64,000 nucleotides of DNA from Hydrogenophaga crocea (GTDB lineage: Bacteria; Pseudomonadota; Gammaproteobacteria; Burkholderiales; Burkholderiaceae_C). Positions within the stretch are counted from its first letter, which is position 1, and every line of letters begins with the position of its first letter. The translations under genes and the position numbers were made by a program. The notes beneath the pieces are model-generated. The model had not been told where the DNA came from, ran no database searches, and saw only the letters and a program-made list of their open reading frames with translations. The stretch spans positions 3,596,001 to 3,660,000 of the forward strand of contig NZ_CP049989.1 of assembly GCF_011388215.1 (NCBI RefSeq), given 5' to 3'. Shown here in pieces: positions 1 to 10,026 of the stretch.

Positions 1-404
1 AGCTGGTTTTGCGCCGCGATGTTCTGCTCGGTCTGGTCGATGTCGCTCTCGCTCACGCGCACGCCGGATTCGGTGGCGAACTGGATCTGCGCGCGTTCGT
101 TGATGAGCTGCTCGAGCACTTGCCGCGCGAGCTCGGCGCGCGGCGGCGCGTTGGCGATGTTGCGCTGCGCGATGTTCTGCTCGACCTGGCGCAGGCGCTG
201 GCGCACGTCGTGGTTGGTGATCGGTTCGGAATTGACCAGCGCAACGATGAAGTCGGCCGTGCGGTTGCTGCTGGCGCTGCCCGTGCCCGCGGGCAGGCTC
301 AGGCTGGGCGTTCGCGGCGTGGGGAAGGCGGTTTGCGCCGAGGCGGGCAGGGCCGACAGCGCGACCGCCAGGGCCAGGGAGGAGAGCAGGAAGCGGTCAG
401 TCAT
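1..404 (-). CDS. surA: Periplasmic chaperone / peptidyl-prolyl isomerase SurA (N-terminal part)
   Basis: SurA escorts unfolded outer-membrane proteins, LptD among them, through the periplasm. Reading leftwards from the ATG at 404 there is a signal peptide (MTDRFLLSSLALAVALSALP, then ASAQ), a Ser/Thr/Pro-rich stretch, and the start of the SurA N-terminal helical domain (IVALVNSEPITNHDVRQRL, near residues 50-68). The window edge cuts the gene after about 134 codons, before the parvulin domains. The start overlaps the last codons of lptD by 8 bp, so translation is probably coupled. lptD-surA is a standard envelope-biogenesis pair. The identification is confident; the isomerase domains cannot be seen here. 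Confidence 0.9.
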   Translation of the reverse strand, partial: MTDRFLLSSLALAVALSALPASAQTAFPTPRTPSLSLPAGTGSASSNRTADFIVALVNSEPITNHDVRQRLRQVEQNIAQRNIANAPPRAELARQVLEQLINERAQIQFATESGVRVSESDIDQTEQNIAAQNQ

Positions 405-2799
405 GGCGTTCGAAGCGGCTCGGCGGGGTGATTTCTTCGCGCAGGTACTGGTAGCGCGGCACGTTGTCCCTGAGGGTCTGCAACGGGTTGGAGCCGATGC
501 GCGAGAAGCCCGTGAATTCGAGCTGGAACAGGATGCGCTGGTTCGCGGAAGCCGCGCTGCGCTGCAGCCGCTCGAGCACGATGCGCCCGATCCAGCAGCC
601 GGCATCGTACTCAAAGCCGGCGACCAGATCGACGATCTTGCGGTCGGGCACGCTGTAGTTGATGCGGCCCACGCTGTACCACTGGCCTTCGCCCAGCGCA
701 CGGCCGGGCACGGCAGCGGGCGCGGCGCCGAACAGGCCGCTGAGCGGCCATTGCCAGCCGAGGTCGAGCTGCTCGGAGTTGCCACGCTGGAAACGCCACG
801 CAGCGCTCAGCGTGCGGAAGGGGCCGGGCATGTAGCGCGCGCTCAGCGTGGTGCGCACCGACTCCTGGCTCGTGGGGTTGTACTGGAAGTTCGTGTCGAA
901 CAGCCAGCGCGGGCTCCACTGCACGCGCGCGCCGATCAGCACGTCGCTGAACCGCTCGGTGACCGGGTCGCCGCCGGGCAGGCCGGCTGCGTTGGGCAGG
1001 GTCACGTCCTGGTCGCGCAGCAGGTAGCGCTGTGCGATGCCCAGGCGCACGATCTCGGCGCCGGTGCGCGGGTCGAGCAGGCGCGAACTCACGCCCAGCG
1101 TGAGCGCACGCGTGTCGGAGATGCGGTCGTTGCCCGTGAAGACGTTGTCCGAGTAGATGGTCGCGAAGTTGAAGTCGGTCGCGGCCGAGTCGTAGTTGGG
1201 CAGCAGGCTCTGGTCGCGGTAGGGCGTCCAGGTGAAGTAGGCACGCGGCTCCAGCGTCTGCGTGAAGGCGCGGCCGAAGTAGCTCGCGTCGCGCTCGAAC
1301 ACCAGGCCGCTGTCCAGGCTCAGGGTCGGCAGGGCACGAGACGCGCTGGTCTGGCCATTGGCCAGTGCGCTGTCGTAGCGGTACTGCGTGGCGTGCAGGC
1401 GCGCACGCGGCTCCACGAACCAGCCCGGCGCCTGCCAGCGGTGGCTGAACTGGGCGATGGCAAGCGCGCGTTCGCCATTGGGCTGGCCCGTGAGCAAGGG
1501 GTTCGACTCGAAGCGCGTGTAGCCGCCCGACAGCAGCAGCTGCGTGTCGCCCGGAATGCCCCAGCCCAGGTCGCCCCGCTGGTAGGACAGCGACAGCGCG
1601 GGCACGCGGTCGTAGGGCGGGATGATGGGCGCGTCGATGTCCTGCAGGGTCTGCCAGGTGTAGGCCCCGGCGACCAGCGACCAGGGCCCCTGCGTCCAGC
1701 TCACCTGCGCGTCGGCGGGCAGCAGGCGCTGCGTGAGCGTGGCGCCCGAGCGCGGGAAGTCGCGCCAGTAGTTGTCGTCGCTGACGCGGTTGATGTTGAG
1801 GTTGAGCGCCGTGCTGCCGCCGCCGCCGAGGCGGTTGATCGCGTCGGTGAGGGTCTGGTTGTGCTGGAAGGTGTAGCCCCAGCGGTCGTCGTTGCGCAGC
1901 CGGTCCGAGGGCATGAAGGAGCCGCGCAGCCGGCCGCTGTAGTCGGGCCGCAGGTAGCGGAACTCGCCCCCGAGGTCGATGCCGCGCTTGGTCATCACCG
2001 TGGGGTACAGGGTGAGGTCGTAGTTCGGCGCGAGGTTGAGGTAGTAGGGCTGCGTGTACTCGAAGCCGCTCAGGCTGTCGAGGTTGATGGATGGCGGCAG
2101 CAGGCCCGACTTGCGTTCGTCCGTGAGCGGAAAGGTGAAGTAGGGCGCGCCCAGGATGGGCACGCCCTTGAACTCGAGCACGCCGTTGGTGGCGGCGCCG
2201 GTCTGCTCCACGTTGTCGAAGTCGATGCGTTTGGCGCGCACCAGCCAGTCGGGCATCCAGTCGGCGCCGGGCACGCGCGGGCAGGTGCTGTAACGGGCCT
2301 GGTGGGCGCTGGCCTTGTCTTCGCCCAGGAAGTCCAGCCGCGCCGCGTCGCCGCGGCCGCCCGAGCGCAGGATCTCGAACTGGGGCTGCTCGAAGCTGCC
2401 GATGAAGGTGTCGGCGTTGAGCCGCAGCGAGGGGCCGCTGTAGCGGTCGCCGTTGCGGTTGATGAGCACGTTGCCCTGGGCCGTGGCCTCGCCCGTGTTC
2501 TCGTCGTAGGTCAGGCGATCGGCACGGATCACCATGTCGTGGCGGCGCACCTCGGCCTCGCCTTCGATGGTGGTGACGCCGCCGGTCTTGCCCTCGATGC
2601 GCTGGCCCGACACGAAGGCCGATGCGCCCTTCTGTGCCTCGGCGGGCAGGTTCTCCTGCAGCCGCAGGCTGGGCCGCAGTGCCAGGCCTTCGGACTGGGC
2701 CTGCGCCGCCAGTGCCGTGAGGCCGCCCACCACGGCCGCGGCCAGGGGGGCGAGCGCAAGGCGGGGCGCGGGGCGGGAAGGGGTCGGTCGGCGTTTCAA
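397..2799 (-). CDS. lptD: LPS assembly outer-membrane protein LptD
   Basis: LptD is the beta-barrel that, with LptE, inserts lipopolysaccharide into the outer leaflet. The 800-residue product has a signal peptide ending in ALAAQAQ, an OstA/LptA-like N-terminal domain (GGVTTIEGEAEVRRHDMVI and the following repeats), and a long C-terminal barrel rich in alternating aromatic strands and RF/RY strand ends. The open frame continues upstream into the divergent kinase gene, but that extension is Pro/Gly-rich and unlike LptD. I therefore choose the TTG at 2799, just before the Lys-Arg-rich signal peptide (LKRRPTPSRPAPRLALAP). The start is the least certain part. The 3' end overlaps surA by 8 bp. Confidence 0.92.
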   Translation of the reverse strand: MKRRPTPSRPAPRLALAPLAAAVVGGLTALAAQAQSEGLALRPSLRLQENLPAEAQKGASAFVSGQRIEGKTGGVTTIEGEAEVRRHDMVIRADRLTYDENTGEATAQGNVLINRNGDRYSGPSLRLNADTFIGSFEQPQFEILRSGGRGDAARLDFLGEDKASAHQARYSTCPRVPGADWMPDWLVRAKRIDFDNVEQTGAATNGVLEFKGVPILGAPYFTFPLTDERKSGLLPPSINLDSLSGFEYTQPYYLNLAPNYDLTLYPTVMTKRGIDLGGEFRYLRPDYSGRLRGSFMPSDRLRNDDRWGYTFQHNQTLTDAINRLGGGGSTALNLNINRVSDDNYWRDFPRSGATLTQRLLPADAQVSWTQGPWSLVAGAYTWQTLQDIDAPIIPPYDRVPALSLSYQRGDLGWGIPGDTQLLLSGGYTRFESNPLLTGQPNGERALAIAQFSHRWQAPGWFVEPRARLHATQYRYDSALANGQTSASRALPTLSLDSGLVFERDASYFGRAFTQTLEPRAYFTWTPYRDQSLLPNYDSAATDFNFATIYSDNVFTGNDRISDTRALTLGVSSRLLDPRTGAEIVRLGIAQRYLLRDQDVTLPNAAGLPGGDPVTERFSDVLIGARVQWSPRWLFDTNFQYNPTSQESVRTTLSARYMPGPFRTLSAAWRFQRGNSEQLDLGWQWPLSGLFGAAPAAVPGRALGEGQWYSVGRINYSVPDRKIVDLVAGFEYDAGCWIGRIVLERLQRSAASANQRILFQLEFTGFSRIGSNPLQTLRDNVPRYQYLREEITPPSRFERHD

Positions 2800-2930
2800 G
2801 GTCGGGCCCGGCGGCGGGCGGGCCGCGCACTGCGTCGAAGGGGCGTTTGTAGAATGCGCCGGATTATTCCATGGCCCCCCTGCGCCAAGGCCCCGGCGGC
2901 CCGCACGCGCACCCCCAGCCCACCCCCACC

Positions 2931-4022
2931 ATGACCCCGTCACCGACGACCGTCGCGTGGGCCGACCCGCAGCGCGAGGCGGCTTTCCACGCCTGGCTGG
3001 CTCCGCTGGCCACGCAGCACCGCCTGCGCCCCGACAGCCTGCGCCCGGCCTCGGCCGATGCGAGCTTTCGCCGCTACCTGCGCCTGGACACGCACGACGG
3101 CGGCAGCGCGATCGTGATGGACGCGCCGCCCGACAAGGAAAACAGCGAGCCCTTCGTGCGCATCGCCGGCCTCATGCGCGACGCCGGCCTGCGCGTGCCG
3201 CAGGTGCTGGCCTGGGACGCGCCGCTGGGCTTCATGCTGCTCGACGACCTCGGCACGCAGACCCTGCTCGACGTGATCGACCCCGAGCGCCCGCAGGCCA
3301 ACGCCGACCTGTACCGCGACGCGCTCGCCGCGCTGCTGCCCTGGCAGCAGGCCAGCCGCCCGGGCGTGCTGCCGCCCTACGACGAGGCGGTGCTGCGCCG
3401 CGAGCTGCAGCTCTTTCCCGACTGGTACCTCACGCAGCACAAGGGCCTGGCGCTGAGCAACAGCCAGCAACAGACCTTGCAGAAAACCTTCGACCTGATC
3501 GTGCAGCGCGTGCTCGCCATGCCCACGGTCTACGTGCACCGCGACTTCATGCCGCGCAACCTCATGGTGCTGCGCGAGCGCGGCGATACGCCAGCCACCC
3601 AGGTCGGCGTGCTCGACTTCCAGGACGCGCTCATGGGCCCGGTCACCTACGACATCGCCAGCCTCATGCGCGACGCCTTCCTGAGCTGGGAGGAAGACTT
3701 CGTGATCGACGTGACGGTGCGCTACTGGGAGCAGGCGCGCAAGCTCGGCCTGATGGACTTCGAAGACTGGCACGCCGACTTCGGCGCCTTCTACCGCGCG
3801 GTCGAGTGGATGGGCCTGCAGCGCCACCTCAAGGTCGCGGGCATCTTCGCCCGGCTCACGCTGCGCGACGGCAAGCCCAAATACCTGGCCGACGCGCCGC
3901 GCTTCATCGCCTACATCCGCGCCACCGCGCACCGATACCGCGAGCTCGCGCCGCTGCTGCGCCTGGTCGACGAGGTCGAGGGCCTGCAGGCGGCCAGCGG
4001 CTGGTCCTTCGGACGCGCCTGA
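2931..4022 (+). CDS. amgK: AmgK-like aminoglycoside phosphotransferase-fold sugar kinase
   Basis: The 363-residue product has the kinase-like APH fold. It shows the catalytic loop VHRDFMPRNLMVL (near residues 202-214) and the metal-binding LDFQDALMGPVTYD segment. Proteins of this group divergent from lptD act as N-acetylmuramate/N-acetylglucosamine 1-kinases (AmgK) in peptidoglycan recycling; assignment to that role is by family and context. An ATG at 2871 would add 20 Pro-rich residues. The ATG at 2931 (MTPSPTTVAW) starts where the conserved sequence starts, but neither has a clear ribosome-binding site. A -10-like TAGAAT lies at 2850-2855. The stop overlaps the rsmE start (TGATG). The expected partner murU is not next door. 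Confidence 0.8.
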   Translation: MTPSPTTVAWADPQREAAFHAWLAPLATQHRLRPDSLRPASADASFRRYLRLDTHDGGSAIVMDAPPDKENSEPFVRIAGLMRDAGLRVPQVLAWDAPLGFMLLDDLGTQTLLDVIDPERPQANADLYRDALAALLPWQQASRPGVLPPYDEAVLRRELQLFPDWYLTQHKGLALSNSQQQTLQKTFDLIVQRVLAMPTVYVHRDFMPRNLMVLRERGDTPATQVGVLDFQDALMGPVTYDIASLMRDAFLSWEEDFVIDVTVRYWEQARKLGLMDFEDWHADFGAFYRAVEWMGLQRHLKVAGIFARLTLRDGKPKYLADAPRFIAYIRATAHRYRELAPLLRLVDEVEGLQAASGWSFGRA

Positions 4023-4726
4023 TGCCGCGCTTCTTCTGCGACGCCGCCCTCGGCCCCGGGGCCGAGCTCGCGCTGCCGCCCGGCGCGGCGCGCCACGTGC
4101 AGGTGCTGCGCGCGCAGCCGGGCGACACCATCACGCTGTTCAACGGCCGGGGCGGCCAGTGGCAGGCCACGGTGCGGCGCATGGGCCGCAGCGAGGTGGT
4201 GGTGCAGGTGCAGTCGCACGAGGCCGTCGAGCGCGAGGCCGCGCGCGCGGTCACGCTGGCCATCGGCATGCCGGCCAACGAGCGCATGGACTGGCTGGTG
4301 GAGAAGGCCACCGAGCTCGGCGTGGCCCGCCTGGTGCCGCTGCACACCCAGCACGGCGTGCTGCGCCTGAGCGGCGAGCGCGCCCAGAAGAAGCAGGCGC
4401 ACTGGCAGGCCATTGCCCAGGCCGCGTGCGAGCAGTGCGGCCGCAACCGCGTGCCGGTGGTGGACGCGGTGCGCGACCTGGGCACGTTCCTGCGCGAGGC
4501 CACGGGCCGGCGCACCGTGCTCTCGCTGGCCGAGGGCGCCGTCCCCGCGCGCGAGGCCCTGGCCGGCGACGAGGCCCTGACGGTGCTGATCGGCCCCGAA
4601 GGCGGGCTGTCGGCGGCCGAAGACGCGCAGGCGCGCGCGGCGGGTTTCGCGCCCGTGGCCCTGGGCGCGCGCGTGCTGCGCGCCGAGACCGCGGCGATCG
4701 CGGCCCTCACGCTCGCGCTGGGCTGA
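4022..4726 (+). CDS. rsmE: 16S rRNA (uracil-1498-N3)-methyltransferase RsmE
   Basis: RsmE methylates U1498 of 16S rRNA with SAM in the assembled 30S subunit. The 234-residue length is typical. Visible features are the N-terminal PUA-like part (RHVQVLRAQPGDTITLFNG), the ATELGV segment (near residue 95), and the C-terminal SPOUT knot with LIGPEGGLS, LGARVLRAETA and a terminal ALTLALG helix. It is translationally linked to the preceding kinase by a 1-nt stop/start overlap. It converges on a chemoreceptor gene with only about 10 bp between the two stop codons. Confidence 0.93.
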   Translation: MPRFFCDAALGPGAELALPPGAARHVQVLRAQPGDTITLFNGRGGQWQATVRRMGRSEVVVQVQSHEAVEREAARAVTLAIGMPANERMDWLVEKATELGVARLVPLHTQHGVLRLSGERAQKKQAHWQAIAQAACEQCGRNRVPVVDAVRDLGTFLREATGRRTVLSLAEGAVPAREALAGDEALTVLIGPEGGLSAAEDAQARAAGFAPVALGARVLRAETAAIAALTLALG

Positions 4727-4739
4727 GCGGGCCCGCTCA
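4724..4739. repeat. 16-bp perfect palindrome spanning two convergent stop codons
   Basis: TGAGCGGGCCCGCTCA is its own reverse complement. Its first three bases are the rsmE stop codon and its last three are the stop codon of the opposing chemoreceptor gene. It could form a cruciform or a short RNA hairpin in either direction. There is no T-run, so a terminator role is only possible, not shown. Confidence 0.6.
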
Positions 4740-6302
4740 GGCGGGCTGCGCTGCGAGCTGGAACACCGCCACGGTCTCGCGCAGCCGGCCCGCCTGGTCC
4801 TTGAGGCTTTGCGCGGCGGCCGCGCTCTCTTCCACCAGCGCCGCGTTCTGCTGCGTCATCTGGTCGAGCTGGCTCACCGCCACGTTGACCTGGCCGATGC
4901 CGTCGCTCTGCTCGCCGGCCGCGGCCGTGATCTCGCCGATGATGTCCGTCACCCGCTGCACCGAGGCCACGATCTCGCCCATGGTCTGGCCCGCGTCGGC
5001 CACCAGCTGGCTGCCGGTCTCCACCTTCTCCACGCTCGCCCCGATCAGGCCCTTGATCTCCTTGGCCGCCTCGGCGCTGCGCTGCGCGAGGTTGCGCACC
5101 TCGCCGGCCACCACCGCGAAGCCACGGCCCTGTTCACCGGCACGCGCCGCTTCCACCGCCGCGTTGAGCGCGAGGATGTTGGTCTGGAACGCGATGCCAT
5201 CGATCACGCCGATGATGTCGTTGATCTTCTTGGACGCGCTGTTGATCTCGTCCATGGTCGTGACCACCTGCGAGACCACCGAGCCGCCGCGCTGGGCGAT
5301 CTCCGCGGCCGAGGCCGCCAGCTGGTTCGCCTGGCGCGCCGCGTCGGCGCTGTTGCGCACCGTGCTCGTGAGCTGCTCCATGCTGGCCGCCGTCTCCTGC
5401 AGGTTCGACGCCGTCTGCTCGGTGCGCGCGCTCAGGTCCTGGTTGCCGCTGGCGATCTCGCTGCTCGCGGTGCCGATGCTGTCCACCCCGAGGCGGATGT
5501 CGCCCACGATGCGCGCCAGGCCGTCCTGCATGCGCTGGATGCCCGCGAGCACACGCGCGGTCTCGTCGCGCCCCACGCTGTGCACGCGCGCGCTCAGGTC
5601 GCCCGAGGCCACGCGCTCGATCGCCCGTGCGGCCTCGTCCAGCGGCCGCGTGATGCGCCCGCTCACCACCACGCCCAGGCCCAGGGCCAGCACCAGCACG
5701 GCCAGCGCGGCCACGCCCGTGACCCACATGGCGCGGCGCTGCAGCGCCCCGAGCCCGTCCACCATGGCGTCCACGCGCGCGCCCACGGCGTCGCTGATCT
5801 CGTTGAAGGCCGCGTCGGCGGCGCGCACGTCCGCCTTGGCCGGCTCCATGGCCTGGTTGGCGCGCCAGGGGTCGTTGATCTCGCCGCGGCCAATCGCCTG
5901 GTGGATGGCGTTGACCGCGTCGCGGTACTTCGCGAGCCCGGCGGCCATGCGGTCGAGCGCGGCCTGCTCCGGCGCCTGCAGGGCGGGGCGCAGGGCCTGC
6001 AGGCGCTCGAGGCCCGTGGCCACCTGTTTCGACCAGGTGCCGTGGTAGCGCTGCAGGTCGTCTTCGTTGGCCATGTTGAGGAAGAGGTCCTTCTCGAAGC
6101 GGCGCATGTTGCCGACGTCGGCGCGCACCTCGCCGAGCGCGCGCAGGGCGGCCACCTCGACCCGTACCAGCCGCTGGCTCGCGTCCACGGCGCGGTCCAG
6201 GCTGATCTGGGCCGACACGGCCACGGTGACGATACCCAGCGCGCACAGCGCCAGCAGCAGCGCGAGCTTGGCGCGCACGGAAATGCGGGAAAGCCAGTTC
6301 AT
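4737..6302 (-). CDS. Methyl-accepting chemotaxis protein (orphan receptor A)
   Basis: This inner-membrane chemoreceptor relays a periplasmic signal to CheA/CheW. The 521 residues comprise TM1 (about 11-32), a helical-bundle periplasmic sensor with no Cache signature (about 35-185), TM2 (about 190-212), a HAMP linker starting near [16 protein letters not shown], and a cytoplasmic signalling coiled coil with the hairpin tip [20 protein letters not shown]. The ATG at 6302 follows GGAGATTCG, a good ribosome-binding site; upstream in-frame ATGs are not needed. It lacks the C-terminal EWESF tether found on two receptors nearby. Bases 4801-5460 are nearly identical to two other receptor genes in this window. 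The ligand is unknown. Confidence 0.9.
   Translation of the reverse strand: MNWLSRISVRAKLALLLALCALGIVTVAVSAQISLDRAVDASQRLVRVEVAALRALGEVRADVGNMRRFEKDLFLNMANEDDLQRYHGTWSKQVATGLERLQALRPALQAPEQAALDRMAAGLAKYRDAVNAIHQAIGRGEINDPWRANQAMEPAKADVRAADAAFNEISDAVGARVDAMVDGLGALQRRAMWVTGVAALAVLVLALGLGVVVSGRITRPLDEAARAIERVASGDLSARVHSVGRDETARVLAGIQRMQDGLARIVGDIRLGVDSIGTASSEIASGNQDLSARTEQTASNLQETAASMEQLTSTVRNSADAARQANQLAASAAEIAQRGGSVVSQVVTTMDEINSASKKINDIIGVIDGIAFQTNILALNAAVEAARAGEQGRGFAVVAGEVRNLAQRSAEAAKEIKGLIGASVEKVETGSQLVADAGQTMGEIVASVQRVTDIIGEITAAAGEQSDGIGQVNVAVSQLDQMTQQNAALVEESAAAAQSLKDQAGRLRETVAVFQLAAQPA
4801..5460 (-). repeat. 660-bp receptor signalling module, copy 1 of 3
   Basis: This stretch encodes the receptor region from [13 protein letters not shown] to the SLKDQAG helix. 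It matches 11909-12568 and 13730-14389 base for base apart from a handful of silent or single changes, with no indels. Examples of differences are TTT versus TCT just inside the left end and CTG versus TTG near base 4920. Sequence similarity drops abruptly on both sides. Confidence 0.85.
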
Positions 6303-6403
6303 CGAATCTCCAGAGCGGTGGGCAGCGGCGTGCTGCGATGCGTCAATTTCGGATGATCCCCGGCCGTCTTGAGGGCGGACTTGTTCTGTATAAACGCCCA
6401 CTT

Positions 6404-7576
6404 ATGAATAAAAACCTCTGGCTGCTTGCCGCCGCGCAAGGCCTGTTCCTGACCAACAACGTGGTCTTCATCACCATCAACGGCCTGGTCGGGCTGTCGC
6501 TGGCGCCGCTGGGCTGGATGGCCACGCTGCCGGTGATGGGCTACGTGGTGGGCGGGGCGCTGAGCACGCCGCTGGTGGCGCGTGCGCAGCAGCGGCTGGG
6601 GCGCCAGGGCTCGTTCCAGCTCGGCCTGCTGGTGGCCCTGCTGTCCTCGCTGGTCTGCGCCGCAGCGGTGTTCGTCGGCAGCTTCTGGCTGCTGGTGGCG
6701 GGCACGCTGGTGGCGGGCTTCTACAGCGCCAACGGCCAGCTCTACCGCTTCGCGGCGGCCGAGCTCGCCGCGCCGCCCGACCGCGAAAAGGCGGTGTCGC
6801 TGGTGCTCGCGGGGGGCCTGGTCGGCGCGGTGCTGGGGCCCAACCTCGCGGTGCACACGCGCGCGCTCACCGCGGCGCCGTTCGCGGGCGCCTACCTCGC
6901 GCTCGCGGTGCTGGCCGTGCTGTCCATGGGCGTGATGGCCTTGCTGCGCTTTCCACCGCCGCCGCCGCGCGGCAGCGCCGGCGACAGCGGCCGGCCCCTG
7001 TCGGTGATCGCGCGGCAGCCGGTGTTCATCGTGGCCGCGCTGGGTGCCGCGCTGGGCTACGGCGTGATGAACCTGCTCATGGCCGCCACGCCGCTGGCCA
7101 TGCAGGTCTGCGGCCTGCCCTTCGAAGACGTGGCCCTGGTGCTCGAATGGCACGTGATCGGCATGTTCGCGCCGGGCTTCTTCACCGGCCACCTGATCCG
7201 CCGCTTCGGCGCGCTCCCGGTGATGGGCGTGGGCGTGGCGCTCAACCTGGCCTGCGTGGGCATCGCGCTTTCGGGCGTGAACCTGCACCAGTTCCTGGCG
7301 GCGCTGTTCCTGCTCGGCGTGGGCTGGAATTTCCTGTTCACCGGCAGCACCACGCTGGCGCTGAAGGCCTGGCGGCCCGAGGAGAAAGACCGCGCGCAGG
7401 CGGCGATCAACTTCGGCGTGTTCGCAACCATGGCCTTCACGTCCTTCGCCTCGGGGGCGCTCGTGACCACCCGGGGCTGGACCTGGCTCAACCTGGGGTC
7501 GCTGCTGCCCCTGGCGCTGCTGGGCGCGGCGCTGTGGTGGCTGGCGCGTGCACCTGAAGCCAGGCGCGCAGGGTAG
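6404..7576 (+). CDS. Major facilitator superfamily permease
   Basis: The 390-residue product consists almost entirely of hydrophobic helices, consistent with 12 membrane segments. A polar central loop (PPPPPRGSAGDSGRPL) separates two six-helix halves. I choose the ATG at 6404 (MNKNLWLLAAAQGLFLTNN); an upstream ATG at 6338 would add a non-hydrophobic tail. A TATAAA at 6389-6394 sits only 9 nt before the ATG and there is no Shine-Dalgarno sequence, so the mRNA may be nearly leaderless. The last 89 bp overlap the 3' end of the opposing hydrolase gene. The substrate cannot be inferred. Confidence 0.85.
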   Translation: MNKNLWLLAAAQGLFLTNNVVFITINGLVGLSLAPLGWMATLPVMGYVVGGALSTPLVARAQQRLGRQGSFQLGLLVALLSSLVCAAAVFVGSFWLLVAGTLVAGFYSANGQLYRFAAAELAAPPDREKAVSLVLAGGLVGAVLGPNLAVHTRALTAAPFAGAYLALAVLAVLSMGVMALLRFPPPPPRGSAGDSGRPLSVIARQPVFIVAALGAALGYGVMNLLMAATPLAMQVCGLPFEDVALVLEWHVIGMFAPGFFTGHLIRRFGALPVMGVGVALNLACVGIALSGVNLHQFLAALFLLGVGWNFLFTGSTTLALKAWRPEEKDRAQAAINFGVFATMAFTSFASGALVTTRGWTWLNLGSLLPLALLGAALWWLARAPEARRAG

Positions 7577-8387
7577 ACAGCACCGGGGCCTTGCCCACCT
7601 CGTTGAAGATCTCGTGGTACAGGCCGTCGAAGCGGCGCGCGTGCACCACCTGGGCGGGGGCGGCCGCCGCGAAGGCCTCGCTGCCCGCGGGGCTCACCAG
7701 GCGGTCGTCGCCCGCGTACATGAGCAGCGTGGGCACGGTCCAGCGCGGTGCGGCGCGCACCACGAGCGGCCCGTTCTCGTCGATGAAGCGCGCCAGCCGC
7801 GCGCTGATGCGGTCGTGCACGCGGCGGTCGCGGCGGTAGGCCTCGACCACCTTGGGGTCGTGCGAGATCTTGTCCGGGTCCAGGCCATTGCCCAGCGGCT
7901 TGTCGGGCGCGATGCGCATCATCAGCCCGATCAGGCCGCGCTTGAGGCCCGAGAGCCCGGTGTCGAGCGCGGGTGAGGACAGCACCAGCAGGTCGACCGG
8001 GGCCAGGGCGCGCTGCACGAAGGCCGAGGCCACCAGCCCGCCCATGCTGTGGCCGAGCAGGATCAGCGGGCAGTTCCAGCGCTCGGCCAGGCGCCGCCGC
8101 GTGTCGTCCACCACCTCGAACAGGTCGTCGAGCAGCGTGTCGTCCTCGGGCAGCACGCCAGGCTCGCCGCCCGAGTCGCCGTGGCCGCGCTGGTCGTAGG
8201 CGCGCACGAAGAAGCCCCAGTCGTTGAGCTGCTGCGCGAGCTCGTTGTAGCGCCAGGCGTGTTCACCCAGGCCGTGCACGATCAGCACCACGCCGCGCGG
8301 CTGCGCGCGCGAAGACAGGGGCCAGTCGTAGAGCGCGAGGTTGTAGCCGTCGCGCGCGGTGAAGGGGGCCTGGGTGGTGTCGGTCAT
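7488..8387 (-). CDS. Alpha/beta hydrolase, monoacylglycerol-lipase-like
   Basis: This 299-residue serine hydrolase matches the lysophospholipase/monoglyceride-lipase type. It has the oxyanion loop VHGLGEHAWRY (near residue 37), the nucleophile elbow GHSMGG (near 113), and the C-terminal LYHEIFNE carrying the catalytic His. There is no signal peptide, so it should be cytoplasmic. The C-terminal tail after the last helix (APATTAPRPAAPGAAATPG) is Ala/Pro-rich and lies in the 89-bp overlap with the convergent permease gene, which suggests a read-on extension. The gene starts 13 bp after the stop codon of the M20 peptidase gene, so the two are probably co-transcribed. Confidence 0.85.
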   Translation of the reverse strand: MTDTTQAPFTARDGYNLALYDWPLSSRAQPRGVVLIVHGLGEHAWRYNELAQQLNDWGFFVRAYDQRGHGDSGGEPGVLPEDDTLLDDLFEVVDDTRRRLAERWNCPLILLGHSMGGLVASAFVQRALAPVDLLVLSSPALDTGLSGLKRGLIGLMMRIAPDKPLGNGLDPDKISHDPKVVEAYRRDRRVHDRISARLARFIDENGPLVVRAAPRWTVPTLLMYAGDDRLVSPAGSEAFAAAAPAQVVHARRFDGLYHEIFNEVGKAPVLSTLRAWLQVHAPATTAPRPAAPGAAATPG

Positions 8388-8399
8388 GGAGGCCCGGGT

Positions 8400-9899
<1,500 letters not shown>

Positions 9900-10026
9900 G
9901 GCGATCTCCTGAGCGGGAGGCCGGCAAGCGCTGGTTGCACTCCCCCGGGTACCCGACCGGGGAAGTATAGGCAGACCGTGACAGGGCCGTGATGGCCGCG
10001 CCGTGGCGGCGCAGGGTGGCGCGCCC

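Noticed and set aside
19..2934. A 971-codon open frame on the plus strand opposite lptD
   Set aside because: It is an antisense by-product of high G+C codon bias; the lptD strand has a signal peptide, the OstA domain and barrel features, while this frame shows only Ala/Gly/Arg-rich sequence.
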